Source of the DNA: Clostridiales bacterium
GTDB taxonomy: Bacteria; Bacillota; Sulfobacillia; CADDZV01
DNA: 32,430 bases
Assembly: GCA_902812875.1 (NCBI GenBank)
Contig: CADDZV010000013.1
Span: 1 to 32,430 of the forward strand
Direction: 5' to 3'
Part shown: positions 23,804 to 30,655 of the stretch, piece after piece
How the letters are laid out: every line of letters starts with the position of its first letter
How positions within the stretch are numbered: position 1 is the stretch's first letter
Position numbers and translations under genes: made by a program
Notes under the pieces: model-generated
Databases searched by the model: none
Seen by the model: the letters and a program-made list of their open reading frames with translations, nothing else
What the model was told of the DNA's origin: nothing

Positions 23804-25494
23804 ACGGGGGGACGGTCACCGCGGGAACGCCTGCGTTCGCCGTACGCAGACTCGTGGCTCTGTTTGATGAGTTCCTGGGGGCCACGGATCCTGATGCGCT
23901 CCTTCCGCTCCCACACCGGGCGCACAATGATGGGGGTGCGGGACCGCCAGGAAACCGGCGGTACGAGTCCAGCCAAATACGGCATGCCAAGCGAGGTGAG
24001 GCCGGCCATGTGCGTAACCATGACCAGGCCGGCGAGCACAAACCCCAGAAGGCCGAACACCCCTGACGCTAGCAGGATCCCCCACTGCACGAGGCGCAGA
24101 ACCTGTTGGAACTCCACGTTCACGACGGCGTAGTTTGACAAGGTGGCGGCGGCTACAACGATCACTGCCATGGGCGCGACTATGCCCGCCTGCACGGCGG
24201 CCTGACCCATGATCAAAGCTCCCACGATGCCGATGGTGGCGCCGATTTGGCCGGGTATGCGGATCGCTCCTTCCCGGATGATCTCCATGGCAAACATCAT
24301 CAGTCCTACCTCCACCAGAGGCGGGAAGGGCACCGAAGCCCGGGCGGCTTCCAGCGTGATGAGAAGATCGGTGGGAATGGCCTGGGGGTGATAGGACGTG
24401 AGTGCGATGAACAGCCCCGGACCCGCTACGGCCAAAAGCCAGGCAATGGAGCGGATCGAACGCATGTATGTCGAAAAGCCGGGTCGGTGGTAGTAGTCTT
24501 CGGGCGAAGTGAGAAGGTCGTGTATCGTGGCCGGCACCAAAAGCACAAACGGCGAGCCGTTCACGATGATGGCGATGCGGCCCTGGGCGAGGCCCATGAC
24601 CACGTTGTCGGGCCGCTCGGTCACCTGCATCTGCGGGAACGGTGACATGGGCCGGTCTTCGATGAACTGTTCTATGTAACCGTCCGCCGGGACGATGTCG
24701 GTGTCGATCATGGCGAGGCGGCGCTGTACCTCGCCCACGACGTCCGGGTCGGCAATGCCCTGGAAGTACATTACGGCCACCGGGGTCTGCGAGCGGCGGC
24801 CGATACGCGTCAGGCGCACTTTCAGATCTGGTACCGGCATCCGCTGCCGGATGAGAGCGATGTTGATCAGGGCCTGCTCCACGAACCCGTCACGCGGGCC
24901 TCTGGTTACTGTTTCGGCCATGGGTTCCGTGACGTCCCGTCCCGGCCATTTTTTCACGTCGAAGACCAGCGCCCTGGGCACCCCGTCCACCAGCACGGCA
25001 GCTTCGCCTGTCATCACGTCTGAGACCAGGCCGCTCAATTCGTCCTCGGCTTCAAACTGCGGCACCGTAGCCCCCGACTGTTCCAGGCCGGCCCGGATGG
25101 CGTCTTCGTATCCGGTTTCCGCCCGGCCGATGCGGACGAGATGCGTGAGGGTGTTCATCACCGCATCCGCCACCAGGTCTTTCTCCGGCAGGGTTTGGAC
25201 AAGAATGAGGGCCGCCCGCGGCCCGTCGCCGCCGATGCGGAAATGCCGGACGACAACGTCGTCGCAGTGGTCCGTGGCCTGCTGAACCAGTGCCAGGTTG
25301 CGGTCGAGGTCAGGCCCAAGGCGCGTGTGCGGATCCGGCCCCCCTTGCTCCAGGGCGGCCAGGGAAGCCAGCAGGCCCTCGATGTCAGCCCGTACCCGGC
25401 GGGCATGCAGGTAGAGGTCCCTGGCCTGGCCCGCCGGCCCGCCGGGGTGTTCGTGGCGTGTGCTGCGTTCACTGCCTGACATCACGCGTGCCAA
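23800..25494 (-). CDS. GerA-type spore germination receptor subunit
   Basis: A 564-residue protein of the GerA family. The N-terminal soluble domain (about 1-330) includes DAVMNTLTHLVRIG, TGEAAVLVDGVPRALVFDVK and the conserved block with DGFVEQALINIALIRQRMP. The next block, GLAQGRIAIIVNGSPFVLLV, precedes four to five membrane segments (PPLVEVGLMMFAMEIIREGA, GQIGATIGIVGALIMGQAAV). GerA subunits form an oligomeric ion channel opened by germinants. TTG 25494 has GGGGGA about 7 nt upstream; GTG 25485 and ATG 25482 are alternatives. It is first in the A-B-C operon and has a SigG-like promoter candidate directly upstream. Confidence 0.94.
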   Translation of the reverse strand: MARVMSGSERSTRHEHPGGPAGQARDLYLHARRVRADIEGLLASLAALEQGGPDPHTRLGPDLDRNLALVQQATDHCDDVVVRHFRIGGDGPRAALILVQTLPEKDLVADAVMNTLTHLVRIGRAETGYEDAIRAGLEQSGATVPQFEAEDELSGLVSDVMTGEAAVLVDGVPRALVFDVKKWPGRDVTEPMAETVTRGPRDGFVEQALINIALIRQRMPVPDLKVRLTRIGRRSQTPVAVMYFQGIADPDVVGEVQRRLAMIDTDIVPADGYIEQFIEDRPMSPFPQMQVTERPDNVVMGLAQGRIAIIVNGSPFVLLVPATIHDLLTSPEDYYHRPGFSTYMRSIRSIAWLLAVAGPGLFIALTSYHPQAIPTDLLITLEAARASVPFPPLVEVGLMMFAMEIIREGAIRIPGQIGATIGIVGALIMGQAAVQAGIVAPMAVIVVAAATLSNYAVVNVEFQQVLRLVQWGILLASGVFGLLGFVLAGLVMVTHMAGLTSLGMPYLAGLVPPVSWRSRTPIIVRPVWERKERIRIRGPQELIKQSHESAYGERRRSRGDRPPV

Positions 25495-25514
25495 ACGATC
25501 ATCCCCCGTGGAGG

Positions 25515-25544
25515 TATTGTGTCGATCGCGGCCGATCCGAATTC
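25515..25544 (-). promoter_or_regulatory. SigG-like promoter candidate for the ger operon
   Basis: On the minus strand GAATT (25544-25540) matches 4 of 5 positions of the SigG -35 GHATR. After 18 bp, CACAATA (25521-25515) matches 6 of 7 positions of CATNHTA. Transcription would begin about 13 nt before the TTG start of gerA and include its Shine-Dalgarno. ger operons are SigG-dependent in Bacillus. Confidence 0.4.
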
Positions 25545-25626
25545 ATGCTCTCCACGCGCGGCAGACGCCCATTCAAGGAATTTGGCTTGCGGCCGTGTAT
25601 ACATTGGGGTGAGGGGGGTGGAGATT

Positions 25627-26142
25627 GTGTGTGCCATGCCGGCACCGCAACCGATCCGACGCCAGTACAAGGACGAGGTCATCCAGCTTTTGGCCAGCCG
25701 CGGGGTAAGCGTGAACGACATTGCCGAGCTCGTGATGCTGATCCAAAAATCTTACCTGCCAAACCTGACCATGGACGCCTGCCGCCGCAGCGTACGCAAG
25801 GTGCTGGCCAAGCGCGAGACGCAAAACGCCATTTTCACGGGCGTGGCCCTGGATATGCTGGCGGAAAAAGGCCTTCTGCCGCCGCCCCTGGTCGATATGC
25901 TGCGGCAGGACGACAGCCTTTACGGTATCGACGAAGTGATGGCCCTGGCCATCGTCAATGTGTACGGGTCTATCGGCCTTACGAATTTTGGCTACCTGGA
26001 CAAAAGTAAACTCGGCGTGGTGGGGCGCCTGAACGACCCGCGCGCAGGCCAGGTCAACACCTTCCTCGATGACCTGGTCTCCGCGGTTGCCGCGGCGGCG
26101 GCCGCCCGCCTGGCACACCACGAGCGCGACGTGGCCGACTGA
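25627..26142 (+). CDS. YutG/PgpA-like protein (phosphatidylglycerophosphatase A family)
   Basis: A soluble-looking protein of about 171 residues, close in pattern to B. subtilis YutG. Conserved blocks are ELLASRGVSV-like (here IQLLASRGVSVNDIAELV), CRRSVRKVLAKRETQNAIFT, GVALDMLAEKGLLPPPL, LYGIDEVMALAIVNVYGSIG and LTNFGYLDKSKLG. PgpA proteins dephosphorylate phosphatidylglycerol phosphate in phospholipid synthesis; the YutG subgroup lacks the obvious membrane helices of E. coli PgpA, so the enzymatic role is less certain. GTG 25627 is preferred (AGGGGGG 8 nt upstream); GTG 25618 and ATG 25636 are alternatives and the frame is open from 25519. It is divergent from the ger operon. Confidence 0.82.
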   Translation: MCAMPAPQPIRRQYKDEVIQLLASRGVSVNDIAELVMLIQKSYLPNLTMDACRRSVRKVLAKRETQNAIFTGVALDMLAEKGLLPPPLVDMLRQDDSLYGIDEVMALAIVNVYGSIGLTNFGYLDKSKLGVVGRLNDPRAGQVNTFLDDLVSAVAAAAAARLAHHERDVAD

Positions 26143-26230
26143 TTTCCAGTAGAGCGAATTGGCAAAAATACCTGATCCCTGCAACCCGCCTTGGCCGAAA
26201 CGCGTAAACATGCTTGGTCGTGTCGGTTTG

Positions 26231-26295
26231 TGTCGAAAGGTTTTTGAGCATACCCAGTGCTAATGGGCAGGAAATTACCATTTGGCGTCCAATAT
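26231..26295 (+). promoter_or_regulatory. 0A-box plus SigH-like promoter candidate upstream of the zinc-ribbon gene
   Basis: TGTCGAAA at 26231-26238 contains the 0A-box core TGTCGAA in the direction of transcription. After 29 bp, GCAGGAAAT (26267-26275) fits the SigH -35 RNAGGAWWW fully. After 11 bp, GTCCAATAT (26287-26295) fits RNNGAATWW except for one base. The layout closely resembles that proposed for spo0A at 8880-8987. A single box and a short motif can occur by chance. Confidence 0.4.
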
Positions 26296-26312
26296 GCCGT
26301 ATTACCTTCTGG

Positions 26313-26387
26313 AAATTCCCACACCGCTCTGGGGCCGGTTCGATTTGGCGCCACTCTTACTGATCCGGTTTTGCCCTGTGGGAATTT
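26313..26387 (+). repeat. Long-range 11-bp inverted repeat in the leader of the zinc-ribbon gene
   Basis: AAATTCCCACA (26313-26323) and TGTGGGAATTT (26377-26387) are exact reverse complements separated by 53 bp. The interior can pair further (GGGC near 26332 with GCCC near 26373), so the transcript could fold into one extended element of about 75 nt that ends 30 nt before the ATG. No known riboswitch consensus was recognised. As DNA it could instead be a looped operator pair. Confidence 0.55.
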
Positions 26388-26416
26388 GCGTGCCTATTCA
26401 GGGAGGTGGAAGGACG

Positions 26417-26608
26417 ATGGCCAGGCTGCAGGTAATGCCGGAACCAAAGCTACCCCAGCCGGAACACGCTTCCGGGGAAGAATTCAGATGCGTATGCAAC
26501 AAGCTTTTATGGATCCAGCGCGGTGACGATATAGAGATTAAGTGCCCCAAATGCAAACGCCTGATCACCATTCACACAAAAGGTGTAACCGGTATTGATG
26601 TTGAATAA
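26417..26608 (+). CDS. Com-like zinc-ribbon protein
   Basis: A 63-residue protein with four cysteines as C-x-C and C-x-x-C (EFRCVCNKLLWIQRG, then IEIKCPKCKRLITIH). This is the pattern of the phage Mu Com-type zinc finger family (IEIKCPxCK), members of which also occur in bacteria. Mu Com is an RNA-binding translational activator; here any nucleic-acid role is only an inference. ATG 26417 follows GGGAGGTGGAAGGA; the same frame is open from 26282, but those codons lie across the leader inverted repeat and are not family-like. It lies 127 bp before the pilin gene on the same strand. Confidence 0.75.
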   Translation: MARLQVMPEPKLPQPEHASGEEFRCVCNKLLWIQRGDDIEIKCPKCKRLITIHTKGVTGIDVE

Positions 26609-26618
26609 AAAAGTGTGA

Positions 26619-26647
26619 TTGGCGCTTTTGGGCGTGGTTGCTAAACT
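26619..26647 (+). promoter_or_regulatory. SigA-like promoter candidate before the pilus genes
   Basis: TTGGCG (26619-26624) and TAAACT (26642-26647) are 17 bp apart and each match 4 of 6 consensus bases. They precede the pilin start by about 90 nt. Two small hairpins lie in the resulting leader (CTGGG/CCCAG at 26646-26661 and GCCCG/CGGGC at 26701-26713). The assignment is weak. Confidence 0.25.
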
Positions 26648-26735
26648 GGGGCACAGCCCAGGAGGGTATTTTCGGGGCTCGTCGTATGGTTATACAACCC
26701 GCCCGCTACGGGCGTCAGAAAGGAGGGGGAGGTAA

Positions 26736-26918
26736 ATGTTGTTGAAAGCTTATTTGTGGTGGGAGAACCTGAAGGCACGGCTGCGGCGCGAAGACGGCCA
26801 GGCGCTAACGGAGTACGCGATTATAATCGCACTCATAGCGGTAGTCGTGATCGGCACGATAGCCGTTCTGGGCAACAAGATATTGGCCGTCTTTCAGAAC
26901 ATTGTAAACGGCTTGTGA
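26736..26918 (+). CDS. flp: Flp/Fap-type major pilin
   Basis: A 60-residue type IVb prepilin. After a basic leader, the processing site is G21|Q22 in EDGQALTEYAII, with Glu at mature +5 and Tyr at +6 as in Flp pilins, followed by one hydrophobic helix (IIIALIAVVVIGTIAVLG). The mature pilin would have 39 residues. It is the structural subunit of Tad pili, used for surface adhesion. A very strong AAAGGAGGGGGAGG precedes ATG 26736. The prepilin peptidase (TadV/CpaA) is not in this window. Its stop overlaps the TadE start (GTGA). Confidence 0.93.
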   Translation: MLLKAYLWWENLKARLRREDGQALTEYAIIIALIAVVVIGTIAVLGNKILAVFQNIVNGL

Positions 26919-27307
26919 AGCGTTCCTGGGCCTCAGGCCAGTCCCTTGTGGAACTGGCCCTTATTTTGCCTTTGTTGCTTTTGATCCTCCTGGGCACCGT
27001 GGAGTTTGGCCTCATGTATTATGACTATATCGCCATCGAAAACGGTGCCCGGGAGGGTGCGCGCTATGGCGTCGTTTTGGACAATCCGTGCAGCCAGGAT
27101 GATCAAAATGTAATTGCCTTCCGCGTACGAGAGGTTATTCCGGGGTACCTCAACAATCCTGCCATCACCGTGTCGTGCAACCAAGACGAGAATTTGCTTA
27201 CCGTGGTGGTCACCTATGATTTTCACCCCTTTGACCCCATCCTGGCAGGAGTACTCGGCCGAGTGATCCGGCTCAAGGCCCAGGTTACGCTCACGCTGGA
27301 GGAATAA
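26915..27307 (+). CDS. tadE: TadE-like pseudopilin
   Basis: A 130-residue minor pilin-like protein. The N-terminus SGQSLVELALILPLLLLILL has a prepilin-type site G8|Q9 with Glu13 at +5, then FGLMYYDYIAIENGAREGAR, the standard TadE block. Two Cys (in NPCSQD and VSCNQD) could form a disulfide in the extracellular part. GTG 26915 overlaps the pilin stop by 4 nt (GTGA) and has no strong Shine-Dalgarno, so translation is probably coupled to the abundant pilin message. The frame is open from 26756 only as an overlap with flp. Confidence 0.9.
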   Translation: MKRSWASGQSLVELALILPLLLLILLGTVEFGLMYYDYIAIENGAREGARYGVVLDNPCSQDDQNVIAFRVREVIPGYLNNPAITVSCNQDENLLTVVVTYDFHPFDPILAGVLGRVIRLKAQVTLTLEE

Positions 27308-27310
27308 GCC

Positions 27311-28372
27311 GTGGGTAGGACGGTAGTGTGGAAGCAGGTGAAACACCAAGCTGGCCAAGTGACGGTGCTGATCGCCTTGGCTATGGTGGTTATGCTCGGC
27401 CTGGCTGCCGTGGTGGTGGACGGGGAACTTTTGTTCGTTACCCGCCAGCGGCTGCAGGATGTGGCTGACATGGCCGCCCTGGCGGCTGCGAAAGCCATGG
27501 TGGAGAATGGCCGAGACGACGTCATCAGCGTTGTCGAAAGAACAGTGGCAGCCAACTTCCCCGGGGCGGCGGTCGTCACCAGCACGGCTGGTGGCCAGTG
27601 CCAATCTGGTGGCGACCATGAGGAGTGGGAAAACGAAAACGAAGACACGCATGACGGAAACCATCCGTACACGGTGCAGGTGTTCGTGTGTGAGAGCGAC
27701 ACGCAGGTGTCGGTGACGCTGACGCGTGCGGATGTTGGCTTTGTGTTTGCAGGGCTCTTTGGCCAGCAGAAGGCGACTGTGAGCGCGACCGCCACTGCCA
27801 AGGCTGACGTTCCTGGTAGCGTGTCTGGGAAAAATGTGCACATCGTCCCATGGGGAATTCGCTGGAACGACCAGTGGCAGTTTGGTCAGCCGGTCACATT
27901 GAAAGGCTGCGACGGCGGTGAAAACGGTTGCGACGGCCCAGGGAATTTCGGGGCCTTGCAACTCAATGATCCAGGCGGCCGGGACTATCGGGATATGATC
28001 TCCCGGGGGTACTCCGGTACTTTGAACGTCGGTGAGTTTGTGCCCACAGACCCAGGGCAAGATGTGGGGAATACGAAGAAAGGTCTGGATGATCTATTGG
28101 ACGAGCCTGCCAGCCAGGAATGCGTCCGCGCGAATGTACAGGACGCCGTGTTCGTAGTGGCACCGGTGGTGAAGTCGGCAGCAGGACCTGGCAAGACCGA
28201 AGTGAAAATCCAGGGCTTTGCGGGGTTTTGTTTGGACAAGGGTATGCAAGTCGATGGCAAGAATGTGGTCGGTACGTTTGTAGCGGGCTTTATACCAGGG
28301 GAATCCACGAACGATAACGGAAGTGACTATTACGGTCTGTGGGTTGTACATTTGGTGCCGAACCCACAGTGA
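27311..28372 (+). CDS. TadG-like pilus assembly protein
   Basis: A 353-residue protein with the TadE/G-like N-terminal segment: GQVTVLIALAMVVMLGLAAV (residues 15-34), followed by VDGELLFVTRQRLQDVADMA and ALAAAKAM. The position that holds Glu in TadE is hydrophobic, as usual for TadG. The extracellular part carries an acidic, His-containing insert (GDHEEWENENEDTHDGNH, about 101-118) and a domain common in Firmicute TadG-like proteins (GNFGALQLNDPGG, NVGEFVPTDPGQDVGNTKKG). Several cysteines (97, 127, 200, 207, 271, 307) may form disulfides. No von Willebrand domain was recognised. GTG 27311 follows GGAGGAATAA and lies 3 bp after the tadE stop. Confidence 0.85.
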   Translation: MGRTVVWKQVKHQAGQVTVLIALAMVVMLGLAAVVVDGELLFVTRQRLQDVADMAALAAAKAMVENGRDDVISVVERTVAANFPGAAVVTSTAGGQCQSGGDHEEWENENEDTHDGNHPYTVQVFVCESDTQVSVTLTRADVGFVFAGLFGQQKATVSATATAKADVPGSVSGKNVHIVPWGIRWNDQWQFGQPVTLKGCDGGENGCDGPGNFGALQLNDPGGRDYRDMISRGYSGTLNVGEFVPTDPGQDVGNTKKGLDDLLDEPASQECVRANVQDAVFVVAPVVKSAAGPGKTEVKIQGFAGFCLDKGMQVDGKNVVGTFVAGFIPGESTNDNGSDYYGLWVVHLVPNPQ

Positions 28373-28390
28373 ACGCGACGGGGTGCGAAG

Positions 28391-29791
28391 ATGAGCCGGA
28401 GCCGGATATTACGCTACTACGTCATCCCAGTGGCAATCGGACTGTTGATCACCGCCCTGGCGTACCGTGCCCTGGCGCCGCGGCAGGTTAGCACCATGCA
28501 GCAGCTGGTGACGGTGCTGGCCGCGGCCCAGGACATCCCGGCCAAGGCCTTGATTACCAATTCCATGCTTGCGACCAGGCAGGTACCCGCGAACATGGTG
28601 GACCCGGACATGGTCACGCAGCCGCAGGAAGTGCTGGGGAAATATGCGGCCATGCCCATGGTACGGGGCGAGTTTATCCTGAAGAGCAAGATCGTATCGG
28701 TGGCCACTCCGCCTACGCTGTCGTACGACATCCCCAAGGGTCTGCGGGCGATGACCATCCGGGTGGACGAGATCACCGGTGTGGCCGGGTTCCCGGCGCC
28801 CGGAGACCGCATCGACATCATCGGCACCTTTGAGCCCCAGAACTCCACGGACGAACGGCGTACCCGCCTGATTGTGCAAGACATTCCTATCCTTGCTGTC
28901 GGCCAGAACGCGGTGCCGGTGACCGCCAACCAGGGTGGCGGCTCGGGTCCCAAAACGACGCCACTTGGGCAGTACACCTCGCTGACCATTGCCGTGACGC
29001 CGGAGCAAGCGGCGGCAATCGCCCTGGCGGAAGACTCTGGCAAGCTGCAGGTGCTTTTGCGGCCGGCCACCGACCTGGGCTTCTACCCGCCGGCGGATGT
29101 AACCCAGTCCCAGCTGTTCAAATCGACCTGGACGCCGGAGCTTTACCGTACTGAGGCCCAGCTGGAGATGTCTGTCGTGCTGATGGAAGTGGATACTGCG
29201 TCTTTGAGCGATCTTCTGCAGCATCTGCCGGCGGGATCCGAGTCCGTGACAGGAGCGGGCGGCGGGGAGGGTTTCTACTTCCACGAGACGCCGGACACCA
29301 CGTGGAACTCTCTCAATGCTCTGGTTCAGGCCGGCAAGGCCAAGGTGATCGACGAAAGCGACATTACCACCATAAACCGGCAGACGGCATCGTACTCGCG
29401 TTCGGCCCAGGCGAACTACGGGCAGCAGGTGGGCGGCCTGCAGATGAATTCGTGGGTGGAGGATGGGATTTTCCTGGACATCACGCCGGTGATCTACACC
29501 ACGCCGTTTATTGATATGCAGATGAATCTCGAACTGCAGTCGGTGGACTGGGTGCAGAGCGCCTCGCAGGCTGCAGTGCCGGTTCTGAATGACCGCCGCG
29601 CGCAGGCGGTAGTGCGTATAAATGAGGGGGAGGTCATCCTGGTGACGGGCATTGTGCGGCCGCAAGACCTGCAAAAACCGGCCAACGTGCTTGAGCGTGA
29701 CATATTGCCGTCTGGCGACATCAGCCCGGCTGTGCAGTCTGGCTCCCGGCAGCTCCTACTGGTCATCCTTTCTCGCCGGGATGTTCGGTAG
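28391..29791 (+). CDS. cpaB: CpaB/RcpC pilus assembly protein fused to a secretin-like C-terminal domain
   Basis: A 466-residue protein. Residues 10-28 are a membrane anchor. Residues 38-104 are a SAF domain (VTVLAAAQDIPAKALITNSM ... VRGEFILKSKI) and 110-235 the RcpC/CpaB domain (RAMTIRVDEITGVAGFPAPG, DRIDIIGTF). So far this is a full-length CpaB. From about 257 on it reads as a secretin: MSVVLMEVDTASLSDLLQ, then WNSLNALVQAGKAKVIDESD with ITTINRQTASY, then VEDGIFLDITPVIY, and VLNDRRAQAVVRINEGEVIL plus VTGIV ... LLLVILSRRDV. These correspond in order to the conserved blocks of PF00263. The fusion is not a frameshift artefact, since one open frame spans it. CpaB normally works with a separate secretin (CpaC/RcpA) in the outer membrane, which Firmicutes lack. 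ATG 28391 lies 18 bp after the tadG-like stop. Confidence 0.85.
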   Translation: MSRSRILRYYVIPVAIGLLITALAYRALAPRQVSTMQQLVTVLAAAQDIPAKALITNSMLATRQVPANMVDPDMVTQPQEVLGKYAAMPMVRGEFILKSKIVSVATPPTLSYDIPKGLRAMTIRVDEITGVAGFPAPGDRIDIIGTFEPQNSTDERRTRLIVQDIPILAVGQNAVPVTANQGGGSGPKTTPLGQYTSLTIAVTPEQAAAIALAEDSGKLQVLLRPATDLGFYPPADVTQSQLFKSTWTPELYRTEAQLEMSVVLMEVDTASLSDLLQHLPAGSESVTGAGGGEGFYFHETPDTTWNSLNALVQAGKAKVIDESDITTINRQTASYSRSAQANYGQQVGGLQMNSWVEDGIFLDITPVIYTTPFIDMQMNLELQSVDWVQSASQAAVPVLNDRRAQAVVRINEGEVILVTGIVRPQDLQKPANVLERDILPSGDISPAVQSGSRQLLLVILSRRDVR

Positions 29792-29806
29792 GGAGGCAAA
29801 GGACCG

Positions 29807-30655
29807 TTGGCAGACGGGCTTTTAGATGGCCGCCGCGGGCGGGTGGTCACGGTGTTCGGTGCCAAGGGCGGCGTCGGGAAGACCACCCTGGCGGTCAATC
29901 TCTCGGTGGCCTTGGCCAAGCTGCAGCCTGAGCCGGTGGCTCTGCTCGACCTCGACCTGGAACTCGGCGTGGCGGCTTTGTTCCTCGGGCTGGAACATAA
30001 AACCAGCATCATCGACGTGGTACGGTCGCCAGATCCCCCCGCGATCACCATGGAGTGGGCCATGGGCGAGGCATACGGCGTGCGGGTGCTGCCGGCCCCG
30101 CCCAACCCCGATGTGGCCCCGGAAGTGGAAGGCGACGGCAAGATTGACCCCAATCGGAATTACGTAGAGGAGATCATTGAGGAAGCCCGGCGGCAGGCCC
30201 GTTGGGTGGTCCTGGATACTGGGTCCAATTTCCGCGAAGCGGCCATGACGGCTCTGGATTTTGGACGGCCGGTGTTTCTGCTCACCACGGGGGAGGTGCC
30301 AACCCTGCGGAACACCGGCCGCGTGTTGGATGTGCTGACCACCCAGCTGAGGTACGACGAAAACAACCTGCGCGTGATCCTGAGTCACTGCCTGCAGGCC
30401 GACCGCCAGAAAGCACAGGTAGTGGCAGGTGCCCTCGATTTTCCTGTGTGGCGGGAGATCCCCTATGACGGCCCGGCGGCCGTGGAGGCCGCCAATACCG
30501 GCGTGCCCGTCGTGGTGGGGCGGCCACGCTCGCCCATCACAAAAGCTGTATGGGATATCGCCCAGGCCCTGATCGCCGAAGTGGAGGAAGAGAACAAAGA
30601 AAGCATGGCAAGCGGGTCCAAAGCCGTCCAAGCGCCGAAGGAGCGTGGAGGATAG
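29807..30655 (+). CDS. cpaE: CpaE/TadZ-type MinD-like ATPase of the Tad system
   Basis: A 282-residue P-loop protein with deviant Walker A KGGVGKTT (20-27), LLDLDLELGVAALFLG and VVLDTGSNF. It is of the ParA/MinD type used by Tad systems to place the pilus machine at the cell pole or membrane. It lacks the N-terminal receiver-like domain of Caulobacter CpaE, as is common in Gram-positive versions. The C-terminus has an amphipathic stretch (AVWDIAQALIAEVEEEN) and a charged tail. TTG 29807 has AAAGGA 3 nt upstream and a further GGGAGG; the stop abuts the start of cpaF. Confidence 0.92.
   Translation: MADGLLDGRRGRVVTVFGAKGGVGKTTLAVNLSVALAKLQPEPVALLDLDLELGVAALFLGLEHKTSIIDVVRSPDPPAITMEWAMGEAYGVRVLPAPPNPDVAPEVEGDGKIDPNRNYVEEIIEEARRQARWVVLDTGSNFREAAMTALDFGRPVFLLTTGEVPTLRNTGRVLDVLTTQLRYDENNLRVILSHCLQADRQKAQVVAGALDFPVWREIPYDGPAAVEAANTGVPVVVGRPRSPITKAVWDIAQALIAEVEEENKESMASGSKAVQAPKERGG

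Noticed and set aside
26331-26353. tRNA-like T-loop sequence (GGTTCGATT followed by GGCGCCA) in the zinc-ribbon leader
   Set aside because: No acceptor, D or anticodon arm could be built around it; the resemblance is limited to the T-loop.
28409-29674. 421-codon minus-strand frame opposite the CpaB-secretin gene
   Set aside because: Shadow frame in GC-rich DNA; no recognisable domain, while the plus strand is clearly coding.
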